Below are positions 42,811 through 53,717 of a stretch of 64,000 bases of DNA, one piece after another. Source of the stretch: Diphasiastrum complanatum (lineage: Eukaryota > Streptophyta > Lycopodiopsida > Lycopodiales > Lycopodiaceae); assembly GCA_029204225.1 (NCBI GenBank), contig CM055104.1, positions 45,885,835 through 45,949,834 of the forward strand, given 5' to 3'. A model generated the notes under the pieces. It was not told where the DNA came from, did no database searches, and saw nothing but the letters and a program-made list of their open reading frames with translations. Position 1 is the stretch's first letter. Every line of letters begins with the position of its first letter. The position numbers and the translations under genes were made by a program.

Positions 42811-45623
42811 TCAACATGTTACTAAATCCATGAACACCTCTCCTTCTAACTCACCATTTAGAAAAGTAGATTTCACATCCATCTGATGCAAAGGCCAACC
42901 AAAATGTGAAGCTAAAGCAACAAGTAGACGTACAATATTCCACTTACATACTGACGCAAAGGTTTCTTCATAGTCGATCCCTTCACTTTGTGCATACCCT
43001 TTGATCACCAATCTTGCTTTGTGCTTTGCTATACTTCCATCTACAACCAATGGGTTTCTTGCCAAATGGTAGTCCCACTAAGTCCCATGTGGTATGCTTA
43101 GCAATTGACTCCATCTCCTCTCCCATGGCCTTGACCCAAATGTCATCATCCTTTGCTTCAACATAAGTCGAAGGTTCTTTGCTTTGAATAATGATAGATA
43201 AGAGAGCATAATTTGCTTCATACCTTTTAGGTTGTGTCTTCTCTCTTGTTGATCTTTGTAGCTCTCCCTGGCTAGATGATCCTGGAAAGTCATCCATGTC
43301 GGGCTCTCCAACAATCTCTCAAACCACGTAGGGAGCTTCATGTAAGGTGATCGGCTTCCTGGTGAAAATGTATCCCATGGTACATCTCTCTCCTTGTGTT
43401 TGTCACCTGGAACTTCTATCCTTCTTGCACCAAAAGGTTTATCTCTACCTCTCCAACCCGTCTCTTGTAGTAGTATCTTGAGATGTATCCTCATGTCCAT
43501 TACTAGGAAAGTCAATAAATGGATCATCATCAGGAGGTATCCTCACTATACCATCTTTCCCGCTGGATGTGTCTATCTTCTCAGCATCCTCGTCTTCATA
43601 CATCTTAGATTCATCAAAGAAAACATCATGGCTGACATGTATTTTGTTCTCCACTGGATCAAAACACCTAAAGCCCTTCACATGAGCATCATATTCTAGG
43701 AATATACACTTGATAGCTTTCACATCAAGCTTACGTCTCTCTTCCTTAGGAATGTGTACAAAGGCTTTACATCCAAGGATTCGCAAGTGGTTTACCTTTG
43801 GCTTCTTCTTCGTGAATGCCTCCTCAGGTGTTATCTTTGGTATGGCAATGGTAGGACTTGTATTTTGAAGATGGACTGCCGTACTGCATGCTTCTGACCA
43901 AAAATCTTTTGGTAATTTCATCTCAACTAGCATAAATCTGGCACTTATCACAATCATATGATTCTTGCGCTCAACTACACCATTGAGAGCAGGAGTATGA
44001 GCTTGCGTAATTTTTCTTTTGATCCCACATTGATTACAAAGATCATTGAAGTCGTTAGACTTATACTCATCTCTACTATCAGATCTTGAAATGTCCGATT
44101 TTTGACCAATGCTTTGAATCTCTTGAAATTGTCAAATGCATCCAATTTCTTCTTCAAGAAGTAAATCCACGTCTTACATGACATATCATCAATAAAGGTC
44201 ATGAAATAGAAGGCTTTACCTAAGGACATAGTCCTCATAGGCCCGCATAAATCTGTGTGGATCAAATTTAGGATGTTGTTTGCCCTAGAAACACCACCTT
44301 TATTGAACTTATCTCGATGCTGCTCAGTTTGCGATGGAACGGACGAGATAAGTCCATGTTGCCCCTTGATTGTAGCATTCAACCTATACAATTTTTTGTT
44401 GGGCTCCCTTATACCATCCGCAATAACTTTGAACTTTTGGTTCACATCCTTCACAAAGCAACAATCATGGACAAATTCTACTTTCAACTTTTGATCAATA
44501 ATGACACCAACAGAAAGTGGATTTTTCTTCAAACCTAGTACATAAAGTACCTCTCTGATCATCCTGCTTTTGCCATCAGGTAGTTGGATTGAAACGGTGC
44601 CTATCCCCTGGATCTTGCACGCATCACCATTTGCTTGTAAAACAGACGTTCCATTATTCAACACTTTCAAGTTACTGAATCAATCCTTGCCTGTCATGTG
44701 TCTTGTGGCTCCCGAGTCAATGTACCACGCTTGATCATCTTGATTAGGTGACAATGCTGATATGAAGATGCTAGAGTCTTCAATCTTACCTTCGTCGATA
44801 AGGCTACCTGCTTGCTTTGGTTTTCCCTTGCCTGATTCCACCAAGAATTTTTGACATTCGCTCTTCCAATGGCCTTTTTACCACAATGGAAGCACTTGCC
44901 CTTCTTCTTGGGCTTGCTAGAAGATCTCTCATCCTCCTGAGTCTCGGAAAATTGCTGCTTAGACTTCTTCTTGCCCTTGCCCTTGCTTTGTTTTTGGCAT
45001 GTTGCAAGTGCCTGATCATCAGTGTTTTGACATTTAGCTTTCACCATTTCTCGCCGTTGCTCTTCCTGCATCAAGATTCCTATGAGTTCGTCAAAGGTTG
45101 GCAATCTTTCTCTTGATGCTATTCCGCTCACAAACATTTGATAGGGTTCTGCAATGCCGCACAATGCATTGTACACCAGCTCCACATCACGTATGCGCTC
45201 AACAATAGAATGCAGTTCATCTCTCATTGTCTTTATTCTGGTCATGTACGTCTGAACGTGCTCTCCTTGTTCCATGTGGGCACTATTCAGCTTTGGCTTC
45301 AGAAACATGATTCTTGACGGATTTGACATCTCAAACTATTCCTTTAGCACATCCCATGTCTGTCTGGCTGTAACAACATCACAAATGTGGGTAATGATGT
45401 GATCTTTCACTGACAAGTTGATGAAGGTCAACGCTTTTCTCACCTTCTTATCAAACACTTTGATGTCCGTTTCATTTGGCAGTCTTCTCTCATCATCTGT
45501 GACGACATCCCACATGTCCTTCTCCATCAGTATGTTTTTCATTTTGAATTTTCACACTGCATAGTTGGAAATCCCGTCCAATTTGCTACTTTCACTCAAA
45601 ATGGACTCTCCCATGTTTGCCAT
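42811..45623 (-). pseudogene. Copia element H: gag to early RT
   Basis: Gag starts at 45623 (MANMGESILSESSKLDGISN), with TGA replacing the Trp expected after NYAV. It continues MWDVVTDDERRLPNETD and EQGEHVQTYMTRIKTMRDEL. A knuckle begins CFHCGKK (about 44880) and is then frameshifted. The protease has WYIDSGATRHMTGKD (about 44695-44735). The pre-integrase and integrase read AFYFMTFIDDMSCKTWIYF, FWSEACSTAVHLQN and CFDPVENKIHVSHDVFFDES. RT begins KARLVIKGYAQSEGIDYEET and FGWPLHQMDVKSTFLNGELE, then stops at 42811. No LTRs are seen. It is a sister of the fragment at 3605-3985. Confidence 0.9.
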
Positions 45624-46006
45624 TCCAAAACTGCCTAAAACTGCAGCCGTAGTCTAAAAACAGTATGTCGAGGCCAACTGTGATGTCAGAAGTTGTATGT
45701 CCATACATTAAAAGACATGATTGTATGTGGCCTAGATATCATAAAATCAACATTGGTAAAAAAAAACCATTTTCATTGTATGTTCTAGATGGAGGCTATA
45801 ACTTAACTATTAAGCTTATGTTGAGATGATGAGATAATAAAATATTTTCATTTTTTTTTTTTATCAAATTTGATTATACCAATGGATTCTACATAAAAAA
45901 TGGAGCACTTTTGCTTTTTGGACCATCTCAATCCGAGCAATATTAAGAAAGTTATCACCCTTCAAAGTTTTTTAGGCTAATTTTTTTTTTCTTGGACCTT
46001 GAAAGG
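45624..46006. other. Non-coding stretch between elements H and I
   Basis: AT-rich with several T-runs (45851-45862, 45981-45990). It probably includes the leader of H. No gene seen. Confidence 0.4.
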
Positions 46007-46028
46007 GGTAGCACGCCGGCGTGCTACC
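46007..46028. repeat. Perfect 22-bp palindrome
   Basis: GGTAGCACGCCGG followed by CGTGCTACC is exactly self-complementary and GC-rich in AT-rich surroundings. It sits at the left edge of Gypsy relic I, two features that may be unrelated. Confidence 0.9.
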
Positions 46029-47632
46029 AATTTAAGCTTTTAGTCTTTAACTCAAATTGTTCTTTCACTGCTTGTTCATGATCTAAATTTACTGAGTTAA
46101 AAATTGTTGAGAATTCACAACCATTTAGATTCATTACAGGAACATGCACAACTGGAATAGCACATATTGAAAAAACTTCATACTCAGAATAATCCAATGT
46201 TTCCATTCCATTAACTGTAGAAATCTAATCCAACGGACATACAAAATTACTGCTAAATAATGTAACTACTTTATCACCCTCCTTGAAAGTGAGAACATGC
46301 TTCTCAAAATCAATTAACAGAGAAGGAGATTTACTAAATAACCGCTCATAACCTAAGATTAAATCAGTACGGGCTAAGTCTAAAACATGAAAATTAACTA
46401 ATTCTGTGTGTCTTTGCATCAAAATTGGGAGCTTCGGGACTTTTACGTTCCAAGTCTCCAACTCTGATCCTAAAATTAGATAAACTTTATATTTTTATGA
46501 TTGTTGGCTTCAGTTTCCAAGCTAAGCTTCTGCACAAGACGAGAATTAATAAAATTATGAGTTGAACCACTATCCAATAAAATACTCAATTCTTGATCTT
46601 TAAATGTGCCAATTAAACGGAAAAGTTCATTAGGCAAGAAAGAAGTAGACTAAAAGAACATTCACACTCACAATCAATCAAGTTAATTTCCGAAGTCTTA
46701 CCATTGCCTCCTGGAATTTCAATCATGTGAGCAGACACTTTCTTTCTTTCTAGACAAAATTTCATCATATGTCTGGCCGCTTCTTACAGACGAAACATAA
46801 GTTCTCTTTTTTAGCCTTTTCCCGGGACATAGATTTTTTAGATCTCTTTCTCTTCGGCTTCTTGGGTTCCAATGCTGCTTGATCTAATTCATCAAAATAT
46901 TTTGCTTGGTCTGGACCGCGTTTCTTACCCTTCCTGGTTTTCAAAGTGGTTGGAATTTGCGCAAACTACTTCCTGGATGCCACCATTGTGAAATCATATG
47001 CTTTCGTAATCCGAAATGCATCCTCGAAGTTTTGAAGCACATTTCGCCTGCATTCGTTCTGATAGTCGGCTGACAAACCTAGGACAAACTGCCAAAGTGA
47101 CAACTTTGCATCGAATGATGGAATCCTATTCCATAGGTCCAAGAATTCCTGGATATAAGAGTCTAAACTCTTTGTACCCATCTTGCAGTTCACGAACTTC
47201 AGGTAGTAGTCAACGTCATCAGCAACTCGAAAGCTTTCTTGAAAACTTCCGCAAATACATCCCAAGTAGTTGGCTTCACTGGTAAATCTCGCCACCATGA
47301 TGACGCTTTGTCGCATAAGAACAACACGACACTTTCAATTTTCTTCTCATCGGGAACACCGTGCAGGAAGAGTAACTACTCCACTTGGCCAGCCAATCCT
47401 CGACGATGACTTCAGGTTTCTTCTCCTTTTTCTCCCCCGCATAAACCTCCGATTGAAAACTGAGATTGGGTGAAGACACCAATTTGACTTGATTCAACAG
47501 AACCTCCATTTGTTGATCTCTCATCTAATTATAAATATTTATATCATTGAACGCCGTACTCAACTGCTGACAAATCACCATATAAGATGACGCACTTGGA
47601 TTCGCAGCTTGATTTGAAGTTTTTTCAGCCAT
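46029..47632 (-). pseudogene. Ty3/Gypsy relic I: Gag and protease
   Basis: Gag starts at 47632 (MAEKTSNQAANPSASSYMVI), meets a stop before MRDQQMEVLLNQVKLV, and continues KPEVIVEDWLAKW. After a frame change comes the matrix/capsid core: YLKFVNCKMGTKSLDSYIQE, FLDLWNRIPSFDAKL and NECRRNVLQNFEDAFRI. A broken knuckle reads NLCFVCKKRPD (about 46790). Protease shows ILLDSGSTHNFINSRLVQKL (about 46540-46600), then LARTDLILGYERL and VLTFKEGDKVV. RT and integrase are absent; homology ends near 46029 beside the palindrome. Stops and frameshifts make it non-functional. Confidence 0.88.
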
Positions 47633-49639
47633 CTCGATATATCTATCCTAGAAATTACTAAATTTAGTTAATATTAGATTAACTCATAGTGAATTACAAT
47701 TGACCAAAAAACTGACTGAAATTGACTCCAGCATGGTCAAATCACTATTTTTAGTCAATTTCATAGATATTTCAAGAAATTGAAAAAAACTAAAATTTTT
47801 GAATTTTCGCACTTTTATTTTTATTTTTTAAAAAATTTACGTTTTCTAAAAATTCGTAAAAAACCACTGTCAGTTATTAAGCAACCGAAATCGAAAATTT
47901 GATTTACTGTTCGATTCTTAATTTTACTACATTAATGTCCATCAAGCATGCAAGACGTGTGACATTAAACTGATTTTTCACATTTACGAAATATTTTTAC
48001 GTAAAATCAAGTTCTACGAAAATTGTCAGCTATAAAGCCCAGTTTTATATTTATCAGTCAAAGTACATGTGTATAACCACTCAAAATAGATCTAAACCAC
48101 TCATGCATGTTAGAATCATTCTGAGAATCAACATGCAGACTTTCCATGCAAGCACAGTATCTCAAAATAGGAAATTGACATGCATGCAATCAGAACATTT
48201 CGAAATTACCAATTTTGCTCACAAAATTGCAAAATTTTAGATGATCATATCTTTGGCTACAGGACACCAAATTGGGTGCTGTAAAGCTCAGTACAAAGGG
48301 AGACCTAGTGAACAAGACACTTGCCATGTCATCCTGCCACCTAGGATTCACACGTGTGAGTTCAAAACAGCCAAATAACCTGTAGGAGGGCATATTTTTT
48401 CAAGCCAAATCTATCAAAAAATCTTGCAAACACTCAACCAAACCTAAAAGTGATGATCCAAACAATCTTAAATGGTCTATAAGGGTTCCATGAAGCCTTC
48501 ATATAGATCCTATGAAGCAGTATGGGCTGAGAACCATGAATTCTTCATTTCTAGAAGTCAAAATTGCTACAAACTTGATGGAATTGAAACATAAGCCTCT
48601 ACCCATCAATTTTCAGGTCTGATAGCTTGCTGGGAAGGTAAAAATGAATACAAATCATGCTATAAAAAATCCAGAGTGATCCCCTTATGGATTTAGAGAA
48701 ATCCACCCCCCAAAATTCACCAAAATTGGTCAAGTTTTTGAAATTTTTTTACTTTCTACAAACCCAATTGCTAGAATTCTTGGCTCTAACTTCTAGGACA
48801 GCTTCAAAAGACTATGATTCATCTTTTACAAGCTTCAATTGATGTTCAACAACCTAAAAACAAGCAAAAATCATGAATTTTGGCCCGTTCTAGTTGTTTC
48901 ACCATGAACAATTGGAATTTAATGGCAAGAACGTTTTCCTAATCCACATGCAATCCAATATATAGAGTTATAACCAACCAACTGATCTGAACTTGCTAGA
49001 TTTTGAATTCAACCATCAATTTTGTGCCAAAATCATGGAAAACAAGCCAAATTTGGCCACAAAAGAGCTTAGAATCCAAATACATGGGAAGATCCAACAT
49101 GCAACCTGAATTTTAACTACTTCAAAGTGAATTAACTTGCTGGAGATTTTAGATCCATAACTAGTTTTGAGCTACACATGCTAAAACTCCAAAAACACAA
49201 CCAAAATTGATTTCCTAGCACAATTCTCCATAGACCACAATGAATTTGAGAGAGATATGGATGATGCAACCTTGCTCCTCTCTTTCAATGAGCATGAATA
49301 TAGAGTGAGAGCCTGACAATGAATCCAAAACCATGATGAGGAGTAGGGCAAGTTTGGACCCAATATATAGAAGCATCCTGGGCACATAGCCATGCATAGT
49401 CCTAAGTTCCCTATACATAGATTCACCTAGAATAGAGTCCTAAGCATGGACCAACTATTCATAGAATTGCTATTGATAACTCTACACATGCATACATTGT
49501 CTCATACCTTGTCTAAACTCCATTTAGTGTGTTCTGGGCCTCACAAGGATATTAGTTACTTTCGGGTCACGTACAGTATGATGTGGCATAACTAATAGCT
49601 TGTTTCAATGGAGTACTATGTATCCAAAACTAGGAGTAT
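47633..49639 (-). other. Leader/LTR-like non-coding sequence between I and B
   Basis: The first part is probably the untranslated leader of relic I. Around 49200-49400 the sequence looks LTR-like: GAGAGAGATATGG, a minus-strand TATATATTGGG box near 49360, and a CACACGTGTGAG block near 48350. No TG/CA boundaries or primer site could be fixed, and it does not match the B 5' LTR-like region at 62 kb, so the 3' LTR of B is not identified. Confidence 0.35.
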
Positions 49640-50310
49640 ACTATATCCTATGTACTGGTCATGGACATAACAGCCTCTAACATAGAATCATAATGAATGG
49701 GTTCCTCCATGCTTCCACTTTGATATCTGTAAAATAGCAGCAAACATGACTGAAAACAAAATCATGAATGTTAGTTTGCTTGCTTCCTCTATATTCCACC
49801 TCATGAGAGGTATATGTACCAAAATACACCATAAATGGGCACCACCTTGCCATAAAGAATCACCAATACTTGGAAACCTATGATGTAATGAGTGCAACAA
49901 TGATGCTATCCTAGCTCCATTTGCATCAACAAAATCACCAAAGAGTACTAGTCCATCTTTAAGATCCATCTTAGACAAAAAGATGCACATAGATTCACCA
50001 AAACTTGGCAATTTCCACATACTGACATGACATTGCTCAAACATGAACTAAGATAAGTAAGGTAGGTTAGAGCCACATTCCTTGATGTTCCTTTGACCTT
50101 ACTTGAGTCTTGAATAACCTGCAAAAATAGATCCTTAGTGCCTTGACCATTGGGTTCATCAATGCCTTTGACAAGCTCCAAATTGCCAATTTCCTCTTGG
50201 TGTTGATGAAGCTCAATAAGATCAACCTCTTGATCTTCCATAAAACCATCATAACCCTTTCTTAGGAAAATTTTTCTAAATACATTAATGACATCCATTC
50301 CCATCATCTA
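49640..50310 (-). pseudogene. 3' module of element B, homologous to the C-terminal region of A's ORF
   Basis: The minus-strand frames read MEDQEVDLIELHQHQEEIGN and EPNGQGTKDLFLQVIQDSSK, against LEDQEVDLGLLHQHQETSGN and ETNGQGILDLFLQVLEGSSK in A. Then MFEQCHVSMWKLPSFGESMC and KMDLKDGLVLFGD follow, against MYEHCYVNVLKLSNF and PLDLGDGIVI. The DNA also aligns near the end (ATAGAATCATAA, TGTAAAATAGCAGCAAACA). RT and RNase H, which normally stand here, are missing. Frames are broken, so it cannot be said from this copy alone whether the module is protein-coding. Confidence 0.7.
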
Positions 50311-50319
50311 CACAAGAAG

Positions 50320-51520
50320 ATGAATAAAAAAAAGTTAGGAAGGCGAAATTTGTACCCTCAACAATTTGCTTACCCTTCTAATCATATGTGGTCCTTGATT
50401 TTTTTTGCCTTTGCCTTGAGGATCTTCTTAAGACTTGACTTGGAGAAGCATCTCCACCACCACCACTGTCCAAAGAACCAACAACATTATCAAGAATGTT
50501 AGAACCATCTACAACACAACCATCAACATCAACCTTTGGTCCCTTCTTAAAAAATGACATCCCCACTTATGACCACTTTCTTAGTTGAATGAATATAAAC
50601 TTTATATGCTTTGATTACCTCACTGTATCCAACAAAAATGCCCTTCTTTGAAGAAGGATCCTCTTTAGTCCTATGATCAAGTGTAATGTTAAGATAGCAA
50701 GTAGATCCATACATTTTAAAGTACTTGACACTCGACCTCCTAGAAAAAAGAGCTTCAAAAGGTGTCTTACCGTTCATTGGTGCACTTGGCCACCTATTGC
50801 AAAGATAGTTTTCACATGTCAAGGCTTCATCCCAAAAGGATTTAGGAAGATTGGCACTTAACCTCATAGCTTTGGCATCTTCAGACAAGGTTCAATTCTT
50901 CCTCTCGGCCACTCCATTTTTTCGTGGAGGCCTTGGGCTTGATGGCTCCCTCTTGATCCCATGTGCATCACAAAAGTCCTTGAATTTGGACATAATGTAC
51001 TCACCACCATTGTCACTCTTCAAGAACTTGATCTTGGTGTTGGATTGGTTCTCCCTTGCATTCTTGAACTTCTCAAAAATATCAAACACCTCATCTTTGC
51101 TCTTTAGAAGATATACCCAAGTAATTCTACTAAAGCCATCAATAAATGTGACATAAATAGCATCACCATTGCTACTCATACTATGTATGTCTGAATGTAC
51201 AAGTTGAAAGGGCTTACTAGATCTTGAGGTAGATCTATTGTAAGGTAATTTTGTGGCTTATGTAAAGTACAATGTTCACATACATGATTGATGATAGTAA
51301 GAGATTTAGGAAGACCAATGACTACTCTCCTTTTTGCCATCATTTCCAAAGTGAAGTTGAGATGTCCCAACCTCTTATGCCAAATCTCTTGACTTGTCAA
51401 TTTCCCCCTTGCCACAAATCCATCTTGGTTAGCAACAACACAAGCATCAAGTTTGAAACATCTACCTTGACTTTTCTCTCTTGCAATCAAGACTCCTTTT
51501 TTATTATTATCAAGCAACCA
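50320..51520 (-). pseudogene. Element B pre-integrase, integrase and hinge
   Basis: Pre-integrase: CFKLDACVVANQDGFVARGK, IWHKRLGHLN and CEHCTLHK. Integrase: YVTFIDGFSRITWVYLLKSK, LKSDNGGEYIMSKFKDFCD, RKNGVAERKN, FWDEALTCENYLCNRWPSAP, GIFVGYSEVIKAYKVYI and KKVVISGDVIF. The hinge GGGDASPSQVLRRSSRQRQK ends shortly before the 3' module. A stop separates pre-integrase from integrase and another break lies at 50890. Confidence 0.9.
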
Positions 51521-52235
51521 TTTTCAACAAATTCCACCTCTAGACCCTTGTCAAGCATTTGACTTACACTAAGAAGATTCTTAGTTTTAGATGGTACGAG
51601 CAAAACATTCTTCAAGTTGACATTTCTATTTGTGAAAAGTGAAATAGGAACTGTACCAATGCCCTTGATGGCACCCTCACCATCATTTGATATGTAGATG
51701 ATTTTCTCTCATCTTCATAATCAATTATTTATTACTTGTCATATGAGAAATAACACCACTATCAATCCACCATGGATTGACAACAAACTTGAAGACATCA
51801 CAAAGGAATCATCATCTTGTTCAACATCATCATCATTTAAAGTAAGATTTCCTTGCTTCTCTCCTTGATCTCTTTTTTTCTTGTAACATTCATTAGCAAA
51901 GTGTTCTTTCATTCCACAATAAAAACACTTAAGCTTAGACTTGTCCTTCTTCTTACCACCAAAAGAGGATGCCTCATCTTGATCCAAGTTCCCTTGCTTC
52001 TTGAATCCCTTACCTTTGCTTTTGCCTTTGCCTTTTCCCTTAGAAAATAATGTCTTTTCTTCTCCTTAAGTTGAAGTGCCTCCTCCTCTTGCTTGTAGCC
52101 TATGTTTTTCAGCCACCAAGACCTCTTGCAAGTCCTCCACACTTGGCAATGTCTTTTGGATGGAAAAACTTTGCACAAGGTTAGCATGGTTGTCTAACAG
52201 TCCATTGAGCATTACTTATACAAGCTTTACTTCTT
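51521..52235 (-). pseudogene. Element B gag C-terminal half and protease
   Basis: It resumes right of the insertion with the in-frame TAA at 52216-52218, then VMLNGLLDNHANLVQSF, LPSVEDLQEVLVAEKHRLQA, the knuckle CFYCGMKEHFANEC (about 51900-51945) and a protease site WWIDSG near 51770. The stop codon is at exactly the codon where copy C also has TAA and element A has CAA. Several later stops and a frameshift occur. Confidence 0.88.
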
Positions 52236-53192
52236 TAACTCAGAGTCGTCACAAAATGCACACAAAAGTGCACATTTAAAGCACTTATTCAAAACATCAT
52301 ATCTCATAAACTATGATGAATCACATCAAATCTTTTCACATGTGTGTTCTTCATATATACATTTATCGTTAAAAAAATTTGCAACCTTCATTTTGAGCAA
52401 CTTATATGTAAGATATGATGTGTCAAACATGTGGGGGTATTGATGAAACTTCGGTATTTTCATATATGGGAACATTCAATTTTTAGCATGTCAACTCTTA
52501 AAAATCCTATATGATTAGAGAAACATGTCTATAATTTTTTTTTTGAATTTGGAGATGTATAGAGATAGATACGTGCACTCAAAGTTACCCTTTTAAGTGT
52601 TGATAAAAATCACCAAAACTAGAAATATCATATATGAGTGTATAATACCATGGTTTTAAAAATATTTTTTTGGTTTGTCTACTTTAAAAACTATAGTATG
52701 GCCATATAAACATGTCTCTCAATGTTTTTTCAATTTGGATTTATGTAGAGATAGATATGTGCATCTAAAGTTACCCACGTCAAGTGCTGAAAGTATTGAA
52801 AATTATTGAAAAGTGCTAAGAAGTTCCATCTCTTTTGGAAGTGCTTTTTACAACCCTTTCTTTGGCTATCTAATTTCAAAAATCCTTTATGACCATAGAA
52901 ATGGGTCTATTAAAAAAAAATGGAGTCCTATAGAGATATATACATGCACCTAAAGTTACCCATGTGAAGTGCTGAAAATTGAAATTTTTGGGGGCAAATT
53001 GCCACCAAATGAGAGAAAAAAATTTAAGTATTTGAATAACACACTGAAGAGTCAAGTCTAGTTCCACATACACTTGAAAGATTAAATTTTCAATCATTTG
53101 ATGGCATGTTACGTCTCATCAAGTGACCAAGGGTTTTATGCACACTTTTGTGTGCACGCGCACAAAAATGTCTTGAAAACAACTCTAATGTT
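52236..53192. mobile_element. 957-bp insertion with inverted ends and three 185-bp tandem repeats
   Basis: Comparison with copy C shows that Gag sequence stops at GATAGCATC (53193) and resumes at AAGAAGTAAAGC (52235). The insert ends carry an inverted TGCACACAAAAGTG block (52258-52276 and 53138-53156). Inside, the motif AGAGATAGATA.GTGCA..CAAAGTTACCC recurs at 52561, 52747 and 52932, a period of 185-186 bp. No ORF of a known family exists. It is a non-autonomous, probably DNA-type element or a captured satellite; the target duplication is unclear. Confidence 0.7.
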
Positions 53193-53624
53193 GATGCTAT
53201 CATCAATACACACTAGATCATAATTTAAGGCTTTGACTCTTAAAGTAAAGGCATGAGCACTTTCCTCTTCCTTTTGGATACATTGGAAGATTTGCTTTCT
53301 TAGGGTTAGGACCCTAGAAGTGGACTTACTTTCATAGACTCTCTTTAAGGCATTCCAAGCTTCACTTGAAGAAGTGCATTTTCCAACTTCCTTAAGATGT
53401 TCATTAGTGACATCCATTTTGATGATGTGGAGTGCCCTCTTGGCCCTCTTATCATACCTCACTTGGTCTTGAAGCATCAAAAGGCCTCTCTTCCACACCT
53501 GCAACAATATCCATTAACTCGTTCAACTCAAGTAGGGACTCCATCCTTACTTTCCAAGTTGAATAGTTAGTTGAATTGAACTTATTATTACTTTTCAAAA
53601 TGATTCCACTTGTAGTAGCCATCA
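53193..53624 (-). pseudogene. Element B gag N-terminal half
   Basis: The start ATG at 53624 lies in ATGATGGCTACTACAAGTGG, identical to copy C over these 20 bases. It is followed by NKFNSTNYSTWKVRMESLLE, a frameshift near 53490, then RALHIIKMDVTNEHLKEVGK and RVLTLRKQIFQCIQKEEES, ending DDLVCIDDSI-like where the 957-bp insertion begins. Confidence 0.9.
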
Positions 53625-53717
53625 TGAAAAATGATTACTCCTCCTCTATAAACCTATTCTTTTTTCTTTGACAGTAAGCAACAGTTCAGATTTTATTTAT
53701 AAAAATGGTAAAGTAAT

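Noticed and set aside
52480-52995. CRISPR-like or short regularly spaced array
   Set aside because: Repeats are 185-bp degenerate tandem units in a eukaryotic transposon context.
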